Assembly (NCBI RefSeq): GCF_017592475.1
Contig: NZ_JAGFNP010000003.1
Span: forward strand, 310,001 to 374,000
Source: Glycomyces niveus
GTDB taxonomy: Bacteria; Actinomycetota; Actinomycetes; Mycobacteriales; Micromonosporaceae
Length of the DNA: 64,000 bases
Reading direction: 5' to 3'
Position numbers and translations under genes: made by a program. Below the pieces are notes generated by a model that saw nothing but the letters and a program-made list of their open reading frames with translations, had not been told where the DNA came from and made no database searches. Shown one piece after another: positions 8,533 through 24,100 of the stretch. Within the stretch, counting starts at the first letter, position 1; every line of letters starts with the position of its first letter.

Positions 8533-9421
8533 CGCCCACCCCGGCCCCGCCGTTCCAGTCCCATTCGGCGATCTGGGCGCGCATGAGCCGCGCCGCCGCG
8601 GGCAGCCGGTCGTCGCCCGCCCAGTGCAGGCTCAACGTGCGGTTGCAGTGCGGATGGTCGACGGCCACCCACGCGACGCCAGGCTCGGGAAGGGTGAAGC
8701 GGGCGATCTCCGGGAACAGGCTCAGGCCGAGCCCGGCGCCGACGAGCGTGTAGGTCGCTGCGGGCTCGTCGATCTCGCAGACGATGCGCGGCTCGAGGTT
8801 GCGGTCGGCGAAGAGCCAGTCGAGCAGGCGCCGCTGCCACTGGCCGGGCCGGGTGATGACGAACGGCTCCGCGGCCAGGTCCTCGACCGTCACTCGCGGT
8901 TCGGCCGCGAGGCGGTGGCGGGCGGGCGTCGCCAGCCAGACCTGCTCGACATGGACGACCTGGGACGCGATGCGCGGCGCGCTCACCGGCTGCGAGGCGA
9001 GGCAGAGGTCGACCTCGTCGGACCGCAGCGCCTGCTCCATCTCGTGCGGCGCCATCTGATGGAGCCGCACGTCGACCTCGGGGTGCGCGGCCTTGAACGC
9101 GGCGATCGGCCCGGTGAGCGGCAGGAACGTCTCCGACGCGAGCCGCACGCTGCCCGCGCCGCCGAGCGCGGCCTCCGCCACGGCGCGGCGCCCGGCCTCG
9201 AGTTCGCCCAGGGCTCGCTCCACATAGTCGCGGAAGAGCGCACCGGTCGGGTTGAGCCGCAGTCGACCCGCGCGGTCGAACAGCGGCGTGCCGAGCTCGG
9301 CCTCGAGGCGCGCGATGGTGCGGCTGAGCGCGGGCTGGGCGACGCGGAGCTCCGCGGCGGCCCGGCTGAGGTGCTCCTCACGTGCGACCGTGAGGAACTG
9401 GTGCAGGGAGTTCAGGTCCAT
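8519..9421 (-). CDS. LysR-family transcriptional regulator
   Basis: A 300-residue LysR regulator with the standard layout. The N-terminal winged HTH is at about 1-60 (MDLNSLHQFLTVAREEHLSR, then QPALSRTIARLEAELGTPLF), followed by a periplasmic-binding-protein-like effector domain containing FKAAHPEVDVRLHQM and GAGLGLSLFPEIARF. It diverges from the small membrane protein/multicopper oxidase pair at 9508, the natural candidate target. The 86-bp spacer is AT-rich around 9440-9485. The inducer is unknown. Confidence 0.93.
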   Translation of the reverse strand: MDLNSLHQFLTVAREEHLSRAAAELRVAQPALSRTIARLEAELGTPLFDRAGRLRLNPTGALFRDYVERALGELEAGRRAVAEAALGGAGSVRLASETFLPLTGPIAAFKAAHPEVDVRLHQMAPHEMEQALRSDEVDLCLASQPVSAPRIASQVVHVEQVWLATPARHRLAAEPRVTVEDLAAEPFVITRPGQWQRRLLDWLFADRNLEPRIVCEIDEPAATYTLVGAGLGLSLFPEIARFTLPEPGVAWVAVDHPHCNRTLSLHWAGDDRLPAAARLMRAQIAEWDWNGGAGVGARRA

Positions 9422-9507
9422 CGACGTCCTCTCATGCCTCCAGGGTTATAACACCATAGCGATATTGGTCTTTGATGTCTTAACCAAGCGGTCATATCGT
9501 CGACGGC

Positions 9508-9927
9508 GTGGAACGAACAACCCTGCAACCTCGGACGGCCGCCAGCGGCTGGGTGCTGCGCGCGGTGGCGACGCTCTTCCTCATCGGCGGCTTCGGGCAG
9601 CCGGTGTTCGCGGGCGTGTACCTGAGCGGCGACTTCGACGGGCTCTCTTGGCATGTGATGGGCGCGGACCTGGTGTCGTCCATCAGCCTCGTGCAGCTCG
9701 GGGCCGCCGTCGCGGTCTGGATCCGGGTGCGTCGGGCCTGGCCGTTCTGGGCGTCGCTCGGACTGCTGGTCGGGGTGTCGGCCCAGTACGTCGCCGGGAT
9801 GGAAGGCGCGCTCTGGCTGCACCTGCCGCTCGGCGTGGCGCTCATCGCCGGGATCGCCATTGTGGTCGCGGCCCTGTGGATGCGGCCGCTGCCCCGCCGC
9901 CGCAAGGAGGTGCGCACCGATGGCTGA
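9508..9927 (+). CDS. four-helix membrane protein preceding a multicopper oxidase
   Basis: A 139-residue membrane protein with about four hydrophobic spans (near residues 15-35, 48-68, 74-92 and 100-122) and a positively charged tail RRRKEVRTDG, predicting a cytoplasmic C-terminus. I do not recognise a family. Its stop overlaps the start of the multicopper oxidase gene by eight bases, so the two are co-translated, and it may serve the oxidase as a membrane partner; that is inference. Confidence 0.82.
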   Translation: MERTTLQPRTAASGWVLRAVATLFLIGGFGQPVFAGVYLSGDFDGLSWHVMGADLVSSISLVQLGAAVAVWIRVRRAWPFWASLGLLVGVSAQYVAGMEGALWLHLPLGVALIAGIAIVVAALWMRPLPRRRKEVRTDG

Positions 9928-11497
9928 ACCGATCTCGCGGCGGCGGCTGCTCGGCATCGGCGCGGTACTCGGCGCCGTCGCGGCCGGCGGCCTGGCCCTC
10001 TCGGCCGCGTGGGCGCGGCGACCCGCCGAGACCGGTGACCAGCTGGTGAGCGAAGTGCCGCTGCCCCAGGCGTTCACGATCCCGCTGCCCCTGCCGCAGG
10101 TGCTCGAGCCCGTCGCGTCCGCCGCCGAGGGCGACCGGTACGAGATGGTGCAGGTGGAGACGGAAGCCGAGATCCTCCCCGGCTACTCGACTCGACTGTG
10201 GACGTACAACGGGACGTTCCCCGGGCCTACCATCGAATCGCGGCGCGGACGCCATGTCACCGTGGCGCACCGCAACGAGCTGCCGGTCCCCACGGTCGTC
10301 CACCTCCACGGCGGCCGCACCCCGGCCTCCTCCGACGGCTACCCGACCGACCTCGTCCTCCCCCAGGACTGGTCCGAGACGGCCGGGCACGGCCACGGCG
10401 GGCACATGGCCGACGACCTCGCCGTGGTCACGAATGTCCAGCGCGAGTACGGGTTCCCGCTCGACCAGCGCGCCGCGATGCTCTGGTACCACGACCACCG
10501 CATGGACTTCACCGCCCCGGCGATATGGCGCGGCCTCGCCGGGCTCCACTTCGTGCGCGACGACGTCGAGGACGCGCTCGACCTGCCGCGCGGCGACCAC
10601 GAGGTCCCGCTGATGATCGCCGACCGGGCCTTCGACAGCGACGGCCAGCTCAAGTACCCGTCGCTCGACCCGACGCTGACCGGTGAGATCGGCGTCGAAG
10701 AGCGGTTCACGGCGGGCGTTCTCGGCGACGCGGTCCTCGTGAACGGCGCGCCCTGGCCGGTCCACGAGGTCGACTCGGGGCTCTACCGGCTGCGGGTCCT
10801 CAACGCCTCCAACGCGAGGCACTACGAGCTCGAAGCGGTCACCGACACCGGACGCCGCCTCCCGCTCGTTCAGATCGGCGCCGACCAAGGGCTCCTGGCG
10901 GCCCCGGTGCGGCACGAGCGGCTGCCGATGGCTCCGGCCGAACGCTACGACCTGCTGCTCGACCTCGGCGAACTGCCGGTCGGTTCGAAAGTCCGCCTGG
11001 CGAACCGGCTCGGCGAGGGCCGCATGAAGGACGTCATGCAGTTCCACGTCGTCCGCGCGGGCCGGCGCGCCGCGATCCCGGAGACCCTGGCGACCGATCT
11101 GCCGGAGTGGGACCGTTCGGAGGCGGTCGCCGTGCGGGACTTCGCGTTCCGCGCGGGCCGCATGAACGGCCGCCACGGCTGGGTGATCGACGGGCTCCCG
11201 TTCGACCCCAACCGCACCGACGTCACGACCCGTCTCGGCGACGTCGAGGTCTGGCGGCTCATCGCCGACGTCCACCACCCGGTCCACCTCCACCTCGTGG
11301 GCTTCCGCGTCCTCTCCCGCGGCGGCGGCGCGCCCCTCCCCCACGACGCGGGCCTCAAGGACACGATCGCCCTGCGTCCCGGCGAGTCCGCGGAGATCAT
11401 CACCCGTTTCGACGGCTACCGCGGCCGGTACCTCTTCCACTGCCACAACGCCGAACACGAGGACATGGGGATGATGGCCAACCTCGAGGTGACCTAG
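9920..11497 (+). CDS. Tat-exported multicopper oxidase
   Basis: A 525-residue multicopper oxidase, likely secreted folded through the Tat system (SRRRLLGIG followed by a hydrophobic stretch and an Ala-rich cleavage region). The copper sites are intact: HLHGGRTPASSDG, WYHDHRMDF, HPVHLHLVGF and HCHNAEHEDMGMM, the last supplying the His-Cys-His and axial Met of the type 1 site. The pattern is closest to the CotA/bilirubin oxidase/phenoxazinone synthase group rather than two-domain laccases. ATG 9920 has an AAGGAGG box at 9903-9909. Oxidation of phenols or metals is plausible; the natural substrate is unknown. Confidence 0.94.
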   Translation: MAEPISRRRLLGIGAVLGAVAAGGLALSAAWARRPAETGDQLVSEVPLPQAFTIPLPLPQVLEPVASAAEGDRYEMVQVETEAEILPGYSTRLWTYNGTFPGPTIESRRGRHVTVAHRNELPVPTVVHLHGGRTPASSDGYPTDLVLPQDWSETAGHGHGGHMADDLAVVTNVQREYGFPLDQRAAMLWYHDHRMDFTAPAIWRGLAGLHFVRDDVEDALDLPRGDHEVPLMIADRAFDSDGQLKYPSLDPTLTGEIGVEERFTAGVLGDAVLVNGAPWPVHEVDSGLYRLRVLNASNARHYELEAVTDTGRRLPLVQIGADQGLLAAPVRHERLPMAPAERYDLLLDLGELPVGSKVRLANRLGEGRMKDVMQFHVVRAGRRAAIPETLATDLPEWDRSEAVAVRDFAFRAGRMNGRHGWVIDGLPFDPNRTDVTTRLGDVEVWRLIADVHHPVHLHLVGFRVLSRGGGAPLPHDAGLKDTIALRPGESAEIITRFDGYRGRYLFHCHNAEHEDMGMMANLEVT

Positions 11498-11512
11498 GGA
11501 ACCCACCTCAAC

Positions 11513-11553
11513 CGCGGCCCGCGGGCCGGCGCACCGCGTCGGCCCGCGGGCCG
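11513..11553. terminator. long GC hairpin after the multicopper oxidase gene
   Basis: Fifteen-base perfect inverted repeat (11513-11527 against 11539-11553, core GCGGCCCGCGGGCCG) with an 11-base loop, 16 bp past the oxidase stop. No T-run follows, as is common for actinobacterial hairpin terminators. Confidence 0.7.
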
Positions 11554-11627
11554 CACGCCGCTCCAGCGCTCACTCACATCGATCTATTTACATATGACGA
11601 GACTTCTGGCTATCCTGTGTGCACATA

Positions 11628-11657
11628 AAAGTTTCGGCGCATCCTTCGAAACTTTCG
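11628..11657 (+). promoter_or_regulatory. hemicellulase operator box CGAAACTTTCG with an upstream half site
   Basis: The exact palindrome-like box CGAAACTTTCG lies at 11647-11657, with an inverted half site AAAGTTTCGG at 11628-11637, 66-95 bp ahead of the GH62 gene. The same 11-mer recurs ahead of the GH10 xylanase gene at 43283-43293. I recall boxes of this sequence described upstream of Streptomyces xylanase genes. The binding regulator (a LacI-type repressor is typical) is not encoded in the window. Confidence 0.7.
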
Positions 11658-11674
11658 ACAGCTGGAGATGTTAG

Positions 11675-13213
<1,539 letters not shown>

Positions 13214-13229
13214 ATAAGGGAAGACGATG

Positions 13230-13255
13230 ACCGGGCGGCCCGAAGGCCGCCCGGT
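13230..13255. terminator. hairpin terminator shared by the convergent GH62 and GH2 genes
   Basis: Eleven-base stem ACCGGGCGGCC / GGCCGCCCGGT with a CGAA loop, located between the stop of the GH62 gene and the stop of the beta-galactosidase gene; TCTCTTGCGTTTT follows on the plus strand. Confidence 0.8.
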
Positions 13256-13266
13256 CTCTTGCGTTT

Positions 13267-17046
<3,780 letters not shown>

Positions 17047-17161
17047 CTAGGGGTTCAGGCACGCAGCGGTTCGGAGCGCGTGCCGGCTGATGGGTTCCGG
17101 GGAGCGGGTTACGGGGAGCGGGGGCCGGGGTGCGCCCCCGCTCCGGTTCGGGTGTTCGGGC

Positions 17162-18604
<1,443 letters not shown>

Positions 18605-18699
18605 TCAAGAGATCGCTCTGAACACGGACAAAACACGCGGAGTCGCTGCATAGAGCCACACTCATCCGATCTTTACCAGCACTCCGCAGCCCGGCGACG

Positions 18700-19476
18700 A
18701 TGTCAGAGCCCCCGGTTACGCTCGGAGATATGGACGGCGAGCTGTTCCCGAGGGACCGCACCGAGGTCGCCCCGGGTGCGGTGCTGCTGCCGGACTGGCT
18801 CGACGAGCAGCGACAGCGCGAGCTGGTCGCGGCATGCCGCGAATGGGCCCGGCCCCCGGCGGGCATGCGCACCGTGCGCACGCCGGGCGGCGGCGTCATG
18901 TCAGCGAAAGTGGTGTGCCTCGGCTGGCACTGGCGCCCGTACCACTTCTCGAAGACGGCCGATGACGGTTCCCCGGTGAAGCCGTTCCCGCCCGAACTCC
19001 GCGAGCTTGCCCGCCGGGCGATCGACGCCTACGGCGGCGCGCCGGGCGACGGCCTCGAATATGACATGGCCCTGCTCAACTTCTACGACGCCAAGGCGCA
19101 CATGGGCATGCACCAGGACAAGGAGGAACTGTCGAAGGCCCCGGTCATCTCGCTGAGCCTCGGCGACACGTGCGTCTTCCGCTTCGGGAACACCGAATCC
19201 CGCTCGCGCCCCTACACCGACCTGGAGCTGCGCAGCGGCGACCTCTTCGTCTTCGGAGGCCCTTCGCGCCTCGCCTTCCACGGCGTGCCGCGCATCCTCT
19301 CCGGCACCGCCCCCAGCAGCCTCGGCCTCACCGGCCGCCTCAACCTGACCCTGCGCGCCACCGGCCTCAACCCGTCGCCCGAGACGGGACCCCAGGGCCG
19401 CAGGGCAAGGGGCGAGGAGCGGGCGATCTCGAGGTGCGGAAGCGAGAAGGGGTCCCCGAACTCCAACGCTGGATAA
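18700..19476 (+). CDS. AlkB-like 2-oxoglutarate/Fe(II) dioxygenase
   Basis: A 258-residue AlkB-family protein that would repair alkylated bases (N1-methyladenine, N3-methylcytosine) by oxidative demethylation. The jelly-roll Fe site HxD is in MGMHQDKEE, the second iron His in LAFHGVPR, and the 2-oxoglutarate Arg in LTGRLNLTLR. The substrate-loop region DMALLNFYDAKAHMGMHQD matches the family. A later in-frame ATG at 18730 (MDGELFPR) could be the true start. The last 30 residues are low-complexity Arg/Gly-rich and poorly conserved. Single gene, upstream of a convergent GNAT gene. Confidence 0.9.
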   Translation: MSEPPVTLGDMDGELFPRDRTEVAPGAVLLPDWLDEQRQRELVAACREWARPPAGMRTVRTPGGGVMSAKVVCLGWHWRPYHFSKTADDGSPVKPFPPELRELARRAIDAYGGAPGDGLEYDMALLNFYDAKAHMGMHQDKEELSKAPVISLSLGDTCVFRFGNTESRSRPYTDLELRSGDLFVFGGPSRLAFHGVPRILSGTAPSSLGLTGRLNLTLRATGLNPSPETGPQGRRARGEERAISRCGSEKGSPNSNAG

Positions 19477-19493
19477 GAACGTACTTCAAGTTG

Positions 19494-19982
19494 TCAGTCG
19501 TGGATGAGGTGTTGTTCCAGTAGCTCGTCGCTGACCGCATACCCGTGGCGCCGGTAGAGGGGATCGCTGCGTTCCGATGGCCAGACGATCACGGTGCACA
19601 GCGGTGCTTTCCTGGCGTGGTCGTTGACCGCTTCCAGCAGACTGGCGCCAACGCCTCGACCGCGATGCTGTTGTACGACAAAGAAGTTGGTGAGGTATCC
19701 GATCGGCGCGTCGATACCGGTGGGTGACGGCATCCGCTCGACGACCGAAACGAAGACATGACCGATGATTTGGTCGGCCGTCTCGGCGACCCACGCCTTC
19801 CAGGTACCGGCAAGCCGGGTGCGCAGCCATGCCTCGCAGTTGGAGAGGAACGCCTGCTGCGCTCCGACCTCCGGTGCCACCGGCTCCTCTTCGAGTTTGA
19901 ATTCCCACCGCAGCCGAGCCAGTTCGGCCGCATCAGCGCCGGTAGCCTGGCGAATCGTGATCACGGATGTCGTGTCCTCCAT
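19494..19982 (-). CDS. GNAT-family N-acetyltransferase
   Basis: A 162-residue GNAT acetyltransferase. The acetyl-CoA site is visible in NFFVVQQHRGRGVGASLLEA (motif A, R/Q-x-x-G-x-G/A), preceded by GHVFVSVVERMPSPTG and followed by the C-terminal RSDPLYRRHGYAVSDELLEQ. The acceptor substrate cannot be inferred. It lies between the AlkB-like and GrpB-like genes without obvious operon partners. Convergent with the AlkB gene, 17 bp apart. Confidence 0.9.
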   Translation of the reverse strand: MEDTTSVITIRQATGADAAELARLRWEFKLEEEPVAPEVGAQQAFLSNCEAWLRTRLAGTWKAWVAETADQIIGHVFVSVVERMPSPTGIDAPIGYLTNFFVVQQHRGRGVGASLLEAVNDHARKAPLCTVIVWPSERSDPLYRRHGYAVSDELLEQHLIHD

Positions 19983-20154
19983 CGCCTGAATGTAGCAATC
20001 GGGAGGTGGGGCGGGCCAGGGAATTCCCGCTTGGGATCGTGTTAGCAGGTCCGAATGACGTTGTGCGCCAAGCGTCTCCAGCAGATGAGCGATGCGCGAG
20101 CTTGGTGAGGCCCACCTCGTCCGCGATGTCGAGCGCGTGCCGGTACCGATGTAC

Positions 20155-20748
20155 TCAGATCAATCCACGTGAGCGGAACATCCGATCGTAGATCTCCAGG
20201 ATCACCGGCTGCTTGCGGCGGTTGTACTCGGTGACGATCTCGCCCGCCTCGTTCGCCGCGGAGGCTGCGGCCATCTTGGCATCCTGATACGTGGCCAGAT
20301 CCTCGGGATGGTCGATGAGCCACTGCCGGAACATGCGCTGCCGCTCGACTTCGGGGCAGCCCGGACCCCAAACGTGAAGGTTCGCGTTCGGGCGTGCGAA
20401 TTTCAGGGCGCGGTGCTGATGCCAGGCGGGTTCGCGTATGACGAGCATGAACCCTGCGTCCTCCAGCTCGGGCAGGTACGCCGGCTCGTCGGCCGGGTCC
20501 GCCACGGTCAAGGCGATGTCGATGACCGGCTTCGCCGCAAGGCCGGGCACCGATGTCGATCCCACGTGCTCGACGCCTAGGGCCTTGTCACCGAGCGCCG
20601 CTCTGACGCGCGCGGCCAGCTCTTCGAAAAGTGCCGGCCAGACGGGATCGTATGCGGCGATGGCGATCGCCACCGGCTCGGGCCGCCCGCCGACCCAGAT
20701 GCTGTCGTCACGCGGCGTCTCGTGATACCGCGTCAGGTCATGACTCAT
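20155..20748 (-). CDS. GrpB/UPF0157-family nucleotidyltransferase-fold protein
   Basis: A 197-residue GrpB-family protein. The signature is VEHVGSTSVPGLAAKPVIDI, the nucleotidyltransferase-fold core of UPF0157, followed by FARPNANLHVWGPGCPEVER and RQWLIDHPEDLATYQDAK. Members sometimes occur fused to dephospho-CoA kinase, but their own activity is unknown. ATG 20748 is chosen because a GGAGGCG box lies just upstream; the frame stays open to 21012 but the extra part has no family match. It stands alone between a GNAT gene and a decayed gene. Confidence 0.9.
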   Translation of the reverse strand: MSHDLTRYHETPRDDSIWVGGRPEPVAIAIAAYDPVWPALFEELAARVRAALGDKALGVEHVGSTSVPGLAAKPVIDIALTVADPADEPAYLPELEDAGFMLVIREPAWHQHRALKFARPNANLHVWGPGCPEVERQRMFRQWLIDHPEDLATYQDAKMAAASAANEAGEIVTEYNRRKQPVILEIYDRMFRSRGLI

Positions 20749-20887
20749 CGATGCGCCTCCCTCAGGCACCCGATTTTCACATGCTGGGCCGGTACGAGCT
20801 AACCTAAATATTTCGCCAAGCGCCCCTGACCACCTCATCAAGAGCCGCGAGACGTCCCCTGATACAAGTGCGACGGTCTCACGCTGT

Positions 20888-21638
20888 CTGGAGGTGATCG
20901 ACGGCTTCACCGAGAAGACCGAGGGCACTGTGCATACGCCGGGCAAGACCGAGCGGAGCTTTCCGCGCGGCCCCCTGACGGCCGGAGCCTCCGACGCCAT
21001 AGTCGCCAACACCGAGGGGCTCGGCTCGTGTCACCCTTGACATGTCTGTTCCCTTGGGTGCCAGCAGCAACGGCGAAGCCGTCGTCCTCATCGGCTACAA
21101 CGGCGACGTCGAGCTGCGCCGCGACGGCCAGCGGGTGGACACGGTCTCGGGGATCGACCCTCTCTACGGCTTCGGCCTTGACCTCGCCGAATCCGGCCGC
21201 TACGACCTCAGCATCGGCGGCTCCCGCGAGCCGCTGAGCGGGCCGTACGCCTTCAAGTCCTTCATCGACTGGAGCTTCGACTTCGACCCGGCCGCAGTCG
21301 AACCCGGAACGGAGCAGGAACTCGTCCTCCCGGCCGTGGTGCTCACCGCCCCGGACGTCGTGGGCGGGTCGACGTCGAACCGCGCGCAGCCGATCACCCT
21401 CGAATTGGTCGACGCCGACGGCGACGGGCTCGAAGCCGCGGCGATGGGGCTCGAAGTCTCCTACGACGGAAACACCTGGTCCCCAGTTGAACTCGACGCC
21501 GACCTCGCCGTCGGCACCGCCACCGCCATCCTCCACCACCCTGCGGACGCCAAGCATGTCTCGGTCCGTATGACCGCCACCGATGCCGCAGGCGTCGAAG
21601 TCGTGCAGAAGACCATCGCGGCCTATGGCCTGAGGTGA
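20888..21638 (+). pseudogene. remnant of a large secreted (probably S8 peptidase-like) protein
   Basis: Two frames together read like one eroded C-terminus. Frame 1 from 20888 encodes LEVIDGFTEKTEGTVHTPGK and stops at about 21040. A shift then leads to ARVTLDMSVPLGASSN (ATG 21042) and a 198-codon frame ending HVSVRMTATDAAGVEVVQKT. This closely resembles the C-terminal region after the catalytic domain in large actinobacterial subtilisin-type exoproteases, as I remember them. No catalytic domain, signal peptide or start with a ribosome site is present. A perfect terminator hairpin right after the stop marks the old gene end. The family assignment is tentative; the frameshift and truncation are seen directly. 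Confidence 0.5.
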
Positions 21639-21643
21639 CCTGA

Positions 21644-21683
21644 CCGCCGTGCTCCGGGCCTGGAAGGGTTCGGAGCACGGCGG
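21644..21683 (+). terminator. hairpin terminator after the secreted-protein remnant
   Basis: Thirteen-base perfect inverted repeat CCGCCGTGCTCCG (21644-21656) and CGGAGCACGGCGG (21671-21683), five bases past the stop of the remnant. Confidence 0.75.
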
Positions 21684-21754
21684 CACCGCCATGACCTGCT
21701 ACAAGAAACTCGCCAACTGAGACAAGCGCCAAGTCGCGCAGTCGTTGACCAGGG

Positions 21755-21788
21755 CAAACAAGGCCCGCTCAGCGGGCCTGCTTGTTTG
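21755..21788. terminator. extended hairpin at the left border of the tRNA-Gln island
   Basis: A long imperfect stem: CAAACAAG pairs with CTTGTTTG around the inner AGGCCCGCT / GCGGGCCT stem. It is followed by an AT-richer spacer and GCTGGGG, the same order of parts as in the 56-bp repeat at 24101 and 26068. The interval 21639-21955 holds no intact gene, only this hairpin, the preceding terminator and the repeat at 21804-21844. Confidence 0.55.
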
Positions 21789-21803
21789 GATAAGACCAAT
21801 TTG

Positions 21804-21844
21804 GCTGGGGGAATCGCGGCGTATGCGAACCAAGCGGCACTCGT
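21804..21844 (+). repeat. island end repeat, copy 1
   Basis: About 41 bp beginning GCTGGGG and containing AATCGCGGCGTATGCGAACC. It recurs with a few mismatches at 24150-24190. Both copies can be read as a similar peptide (AAYANQAALV here, AAYANQASLV there). The open frame here ends at 21914 with no start or ribosome site, so it is probably an element end or a decayed C-terminus rather than a gene. Confidence 0.6.
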
Positions 21845-21955
21845 AAGGATGCTGGGAGAACAGCTTGATGGAGAGTCACCGGTTCACACCGCATCACCTA
21901 TGCCTCCTGAGTGAGGCGAACGCGGAAAACGTCTCAAAAAAGCTCGAGCCCGCCC

Positions 21956-23329
21956 TCATCCGGCCTGCACCGATCCTCCCCCGCTGGCGCGCAGTCGGGG
22001 CGCAAGTACAAGGCCGAGTACGGCCAGGAGGCCGGTGACGAGGAACGTCGTCAGGAACGCCTGAGGCACAGGGCCGGAGTGCGCGACTATGGCGCCGCCG
22101 AGACCGCTCACCACGGCTGTGGCGAGGGTCTGCGCGAGTTGCAGCGCGGCGTTGACCTCGCCTTGGCCCGCAGCCGGAGTCTGGCTGACGGTTTCGGTGG
22201 TGGCGGCATTGAAGGCGATGCCCATGCCCATCCCTCCGACGGCCCACCCCAGCACCGCGACGATGCCGGGTCCGGCGAGTACGCCGAACGCCATGATGGC
22301 GAGTCCGGCGGCGAGCACCCCGAACCCCACCACGGTGGCGCGTACTCTCCCGGTGTCCCACCGGGCCTGGAGCACCGAGCCGGCGACCCACGCGAGCGCG
22401 CCCGCGGACAGCCCCAGGCCGGCTTCGAGTTCGCCGGTGCCGCGAAGCTCGGTGAGCCCGAGCGGGAGGAACGCCTCACTGCCGAAGTACACGGCGCACA
22501 GCAGGAACCGCACGATGACGCCGGACGCCACGCCGCGCCGTGCGGTAAGTGTCCCCGCAGGGGTGACGACTCGGACTGCGGCGACGGCGACGACCGCACC
22601 CGTTGCGACGCATAGGAACGCGGCAGCCGGATGACGCAGCTGCAACCCGAAGAGCAGGAGCGCGGTGCCCGCTGCGAGCGCGGCGCTGGCCGCGGCGGGT
22701 CCCCGCCACCGGGGAGTCCGGGCCGCGTCGTCCGCCCGGCCGTCGAGCCGCCTCAGGCCGGGAAGGGTGAGCGCCCCGGCGAGGACGATGAGGGGGAGCA
22801 TCAGCACGAACACCCACTGCCACCCTGCGGCCGAAGCAAGAGCGGCGGCGACGACGGGCCCGACGAGCGACGGCACGGTCCAGGCCGAGGACAGCAGTGC
22901 GAACATGCGGGCCCGCAGTCGTTCGGGGTAAGTGAGCCCGATGACGGTGTAGGCCATGGCCATCAAGGCGCCGGTACCGAGGCCCTGGGCGCAACGTCCG
23001 AGTAGGAACAGCGGCCACGACGTCGCGCTGCCCGCGATGCCGCAGCCGAGGGCGAACACGGCGAGCCCGACGAGGAGCGGCCGGTGCGGGCCGCGGCGGT
23101 CGCAGGAGCGTCCTGCGAGCACGGTGCCGATGAGACTGGCGAGCATGAGCGCGGCGAGGCCCCAGCCGTACGACCCGAGTCCACCGATATCGCGGGCGAT
23201 GCCGGGGAGCACCGTCGCGATGCCGAGCGACTCGAACGCCACGAGGCTCACGGTGAGGGTCACGCCGACGGTGCGGGACCGGTGCGCGGCAGAGAGCACT
23301 CCGCCGGTTGCTGCTGTGGAATGCATCAT
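21956..23329 (-). CDS. MFS drug-efflux-type transporter
   Basis: A 457-residue major facilitator, probably a proton-driven exporter with 14 or so membrane helices. After a short hydrophilic start come FESLGIATVLPGIARDIGG and the loop motif LAGRSCDRRGPHRPLL (motif A), then LGRCAQGLGTGALMAMAYTV (motif B/C region), features of the DHA2-like multidrug group. The start overlaps an inverted repeat shared with the divergent TetR gene, so it should be repressed by that protein and induced by its ligand. No clear Shine-Dalgarno sequence precedes the two tandem ATG codons. It lies inside the putative tRNA-Gln island. Confidence 0.92.
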   Translation of the reverse strand: MMHSTAATGGVLSAAHRSRTVGVTLTVSLVAFESLGIATVLPGIARDIGGLGSYGWGLAALMLASLIGTVLAGRSCDRRGPHRPLLVGLAVFALGCGIAGSATSWPLFLLGRCAQGLGTGALMAMAYTVIGLTYPERLRARMFALLSSAWTVPSLVGPVVAAALASAAGWQWVFVLMLPLIVLAGALTLPGLRRLDGRADDAARTPRWRGPAAASAALAAGTALLLFGLQLRHPAAAFLCVATGAVVAVAAVRVVTPAGTLTARRGVASGVIVRFLLCAVYFGSEAFLPLGLTELRGTGELEAGLGLSAGALAWVAGSVLQARWDTGRVRATVVGFGVLAAGLAIMAFGVLAGPGIVAVLGWAVGGMGMGIAFNAATTETVSQTPAAGQGEVNAALQLAQTLATAVVSGLGGAIVAHSGPVPQAFLTTFLVTGLLAVLGLVLAPRLRASGGGSVQAG

Positions 23330-23342
23330 GAGACAAATTATG

Positions 23343-23360
23343 TTCCGTTGCGGAACGGAA
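23343..23360. promoter_or_regulatory. probable TetR operator between MFS and TetR genes
   Basis: Perfect seven-base inverted repeat TTCCGTT / AACGGAA with a four-base centre, 14 bp upstream of the MFS start and 23 bp upstream of the TetR start. A dimeric TetR protein bound here would block both promoters. Confidence 0.7.
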
Positions 23361-23382
23361 TGTAAATGCTAGACTATGTGAC

Positions 23383-24003
23383 GTGACAGACACACGGACC
23401 GGGCGGCCCCGCGACGAGCGCATCGACCAGGCCGTCATCGAAGCGACAGCGAAGCTGCTGAACGAGGTCGGGTACGCAAGGCTGACGTTCGAAGCCGTCG
23501 CCGCCCGGGCCTCCACGAGCAAGCCGGCGCTTCGCCGCAGGTGGCCGAGCCGCGCTCATCTGGTCGTGGACGCGCTCGCCGCGATCGTCGGGACCGCGCC
23601 CACTCCGGACACGGGCTGCACGCGATGCGACCTGGTGGAAGGCATTCGCACCCTCGGTGCCGCATACCCGGTGAAAATCGGCCGCACCGTCCTGCCCGCC
23701 CTGGTGGCCGACCTCGCTGGCGATCCCGAACTCGACCGCGTCTTCCTGGAACGCTACTTCCACCCACGCCGGGCGACGACCGCCGAGGCATTGCGGCGAG
23801 GGATCGAACGCGGCGACCTCGTCCCCGACGCCGACATCGATCTGCTCCTGGATCTCTTCGGCGCGACCGTGTACTACCGAGTCCTCTTCGGTCATCTGCC
23901 GGTGGATCAGGACATCGCCGAGCGGATCGTCGACACGGTGCTCCAGGGTGTTTCCACTCCCGCCTGGCGCCACACGCATCGGGAACCGTCGCGCGACCGC
24001 TGA
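23383..24003 (+). CDS. TetR-family repressor of the adjacent MFS pump
   Basis: A 206-residue TetR protein starting with GTG. The N-terminal HTH is at about 15-55 (LLNEVGYARLTFEAVAARAS, then TSKPALRRRWPSRAHLV). The C-terminal half with DLFGATVYYRVLFGHLPVD matches the TetR_C_16/TetR_C_11-like ligand domains common in actinomycetes. It diverges from the MFS gene across the 23343-23360 operator, the standard arrangement for an autoregulated efflux pair. Confidence 0.92.
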   Translation: MTDTRTGRPRDERIDQAVIEATAKLLNEVGYARLTFEAVAARASTSKPALRRRWPSRAHLVVDALAAIVGTAPTPDTGCTRCDLVEGIRTLGAAYPVKIGRTVLPALVADLAGDPELDRVFLERYFHPRRATTAEALRRGIERGDLVPDADIDLLLDLFGATVYYRVLFGHLPVDQDIAERIVDTVLQGVSTPAWRHTHREPSRDR

Positions 24004-24100
24004 GGTGAGGAGGCAGGTCGACTCAGGGGCCGGAAGTGGGCCCGACGCGAGGACCAAGACGCGAAAAGCGTTGCTTGACAAGGGATGCTTCAAAGACATC

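Noticed and set aside
20042..20154. Short minus-strand frame reading YRHALDIADEVGLTKLAHRS
   Set aside because: Resembles a helical repeat fragment but is only about 35 codons after a stop, without start or ribosome site; too short to call a gene.
21639..21720. Short frame ending MTCYKKLAN considered as a transposase remnant
   Set aside because: Nine to fifteen residues are not enough for a family call and no inverted repeats or target duplication were found.
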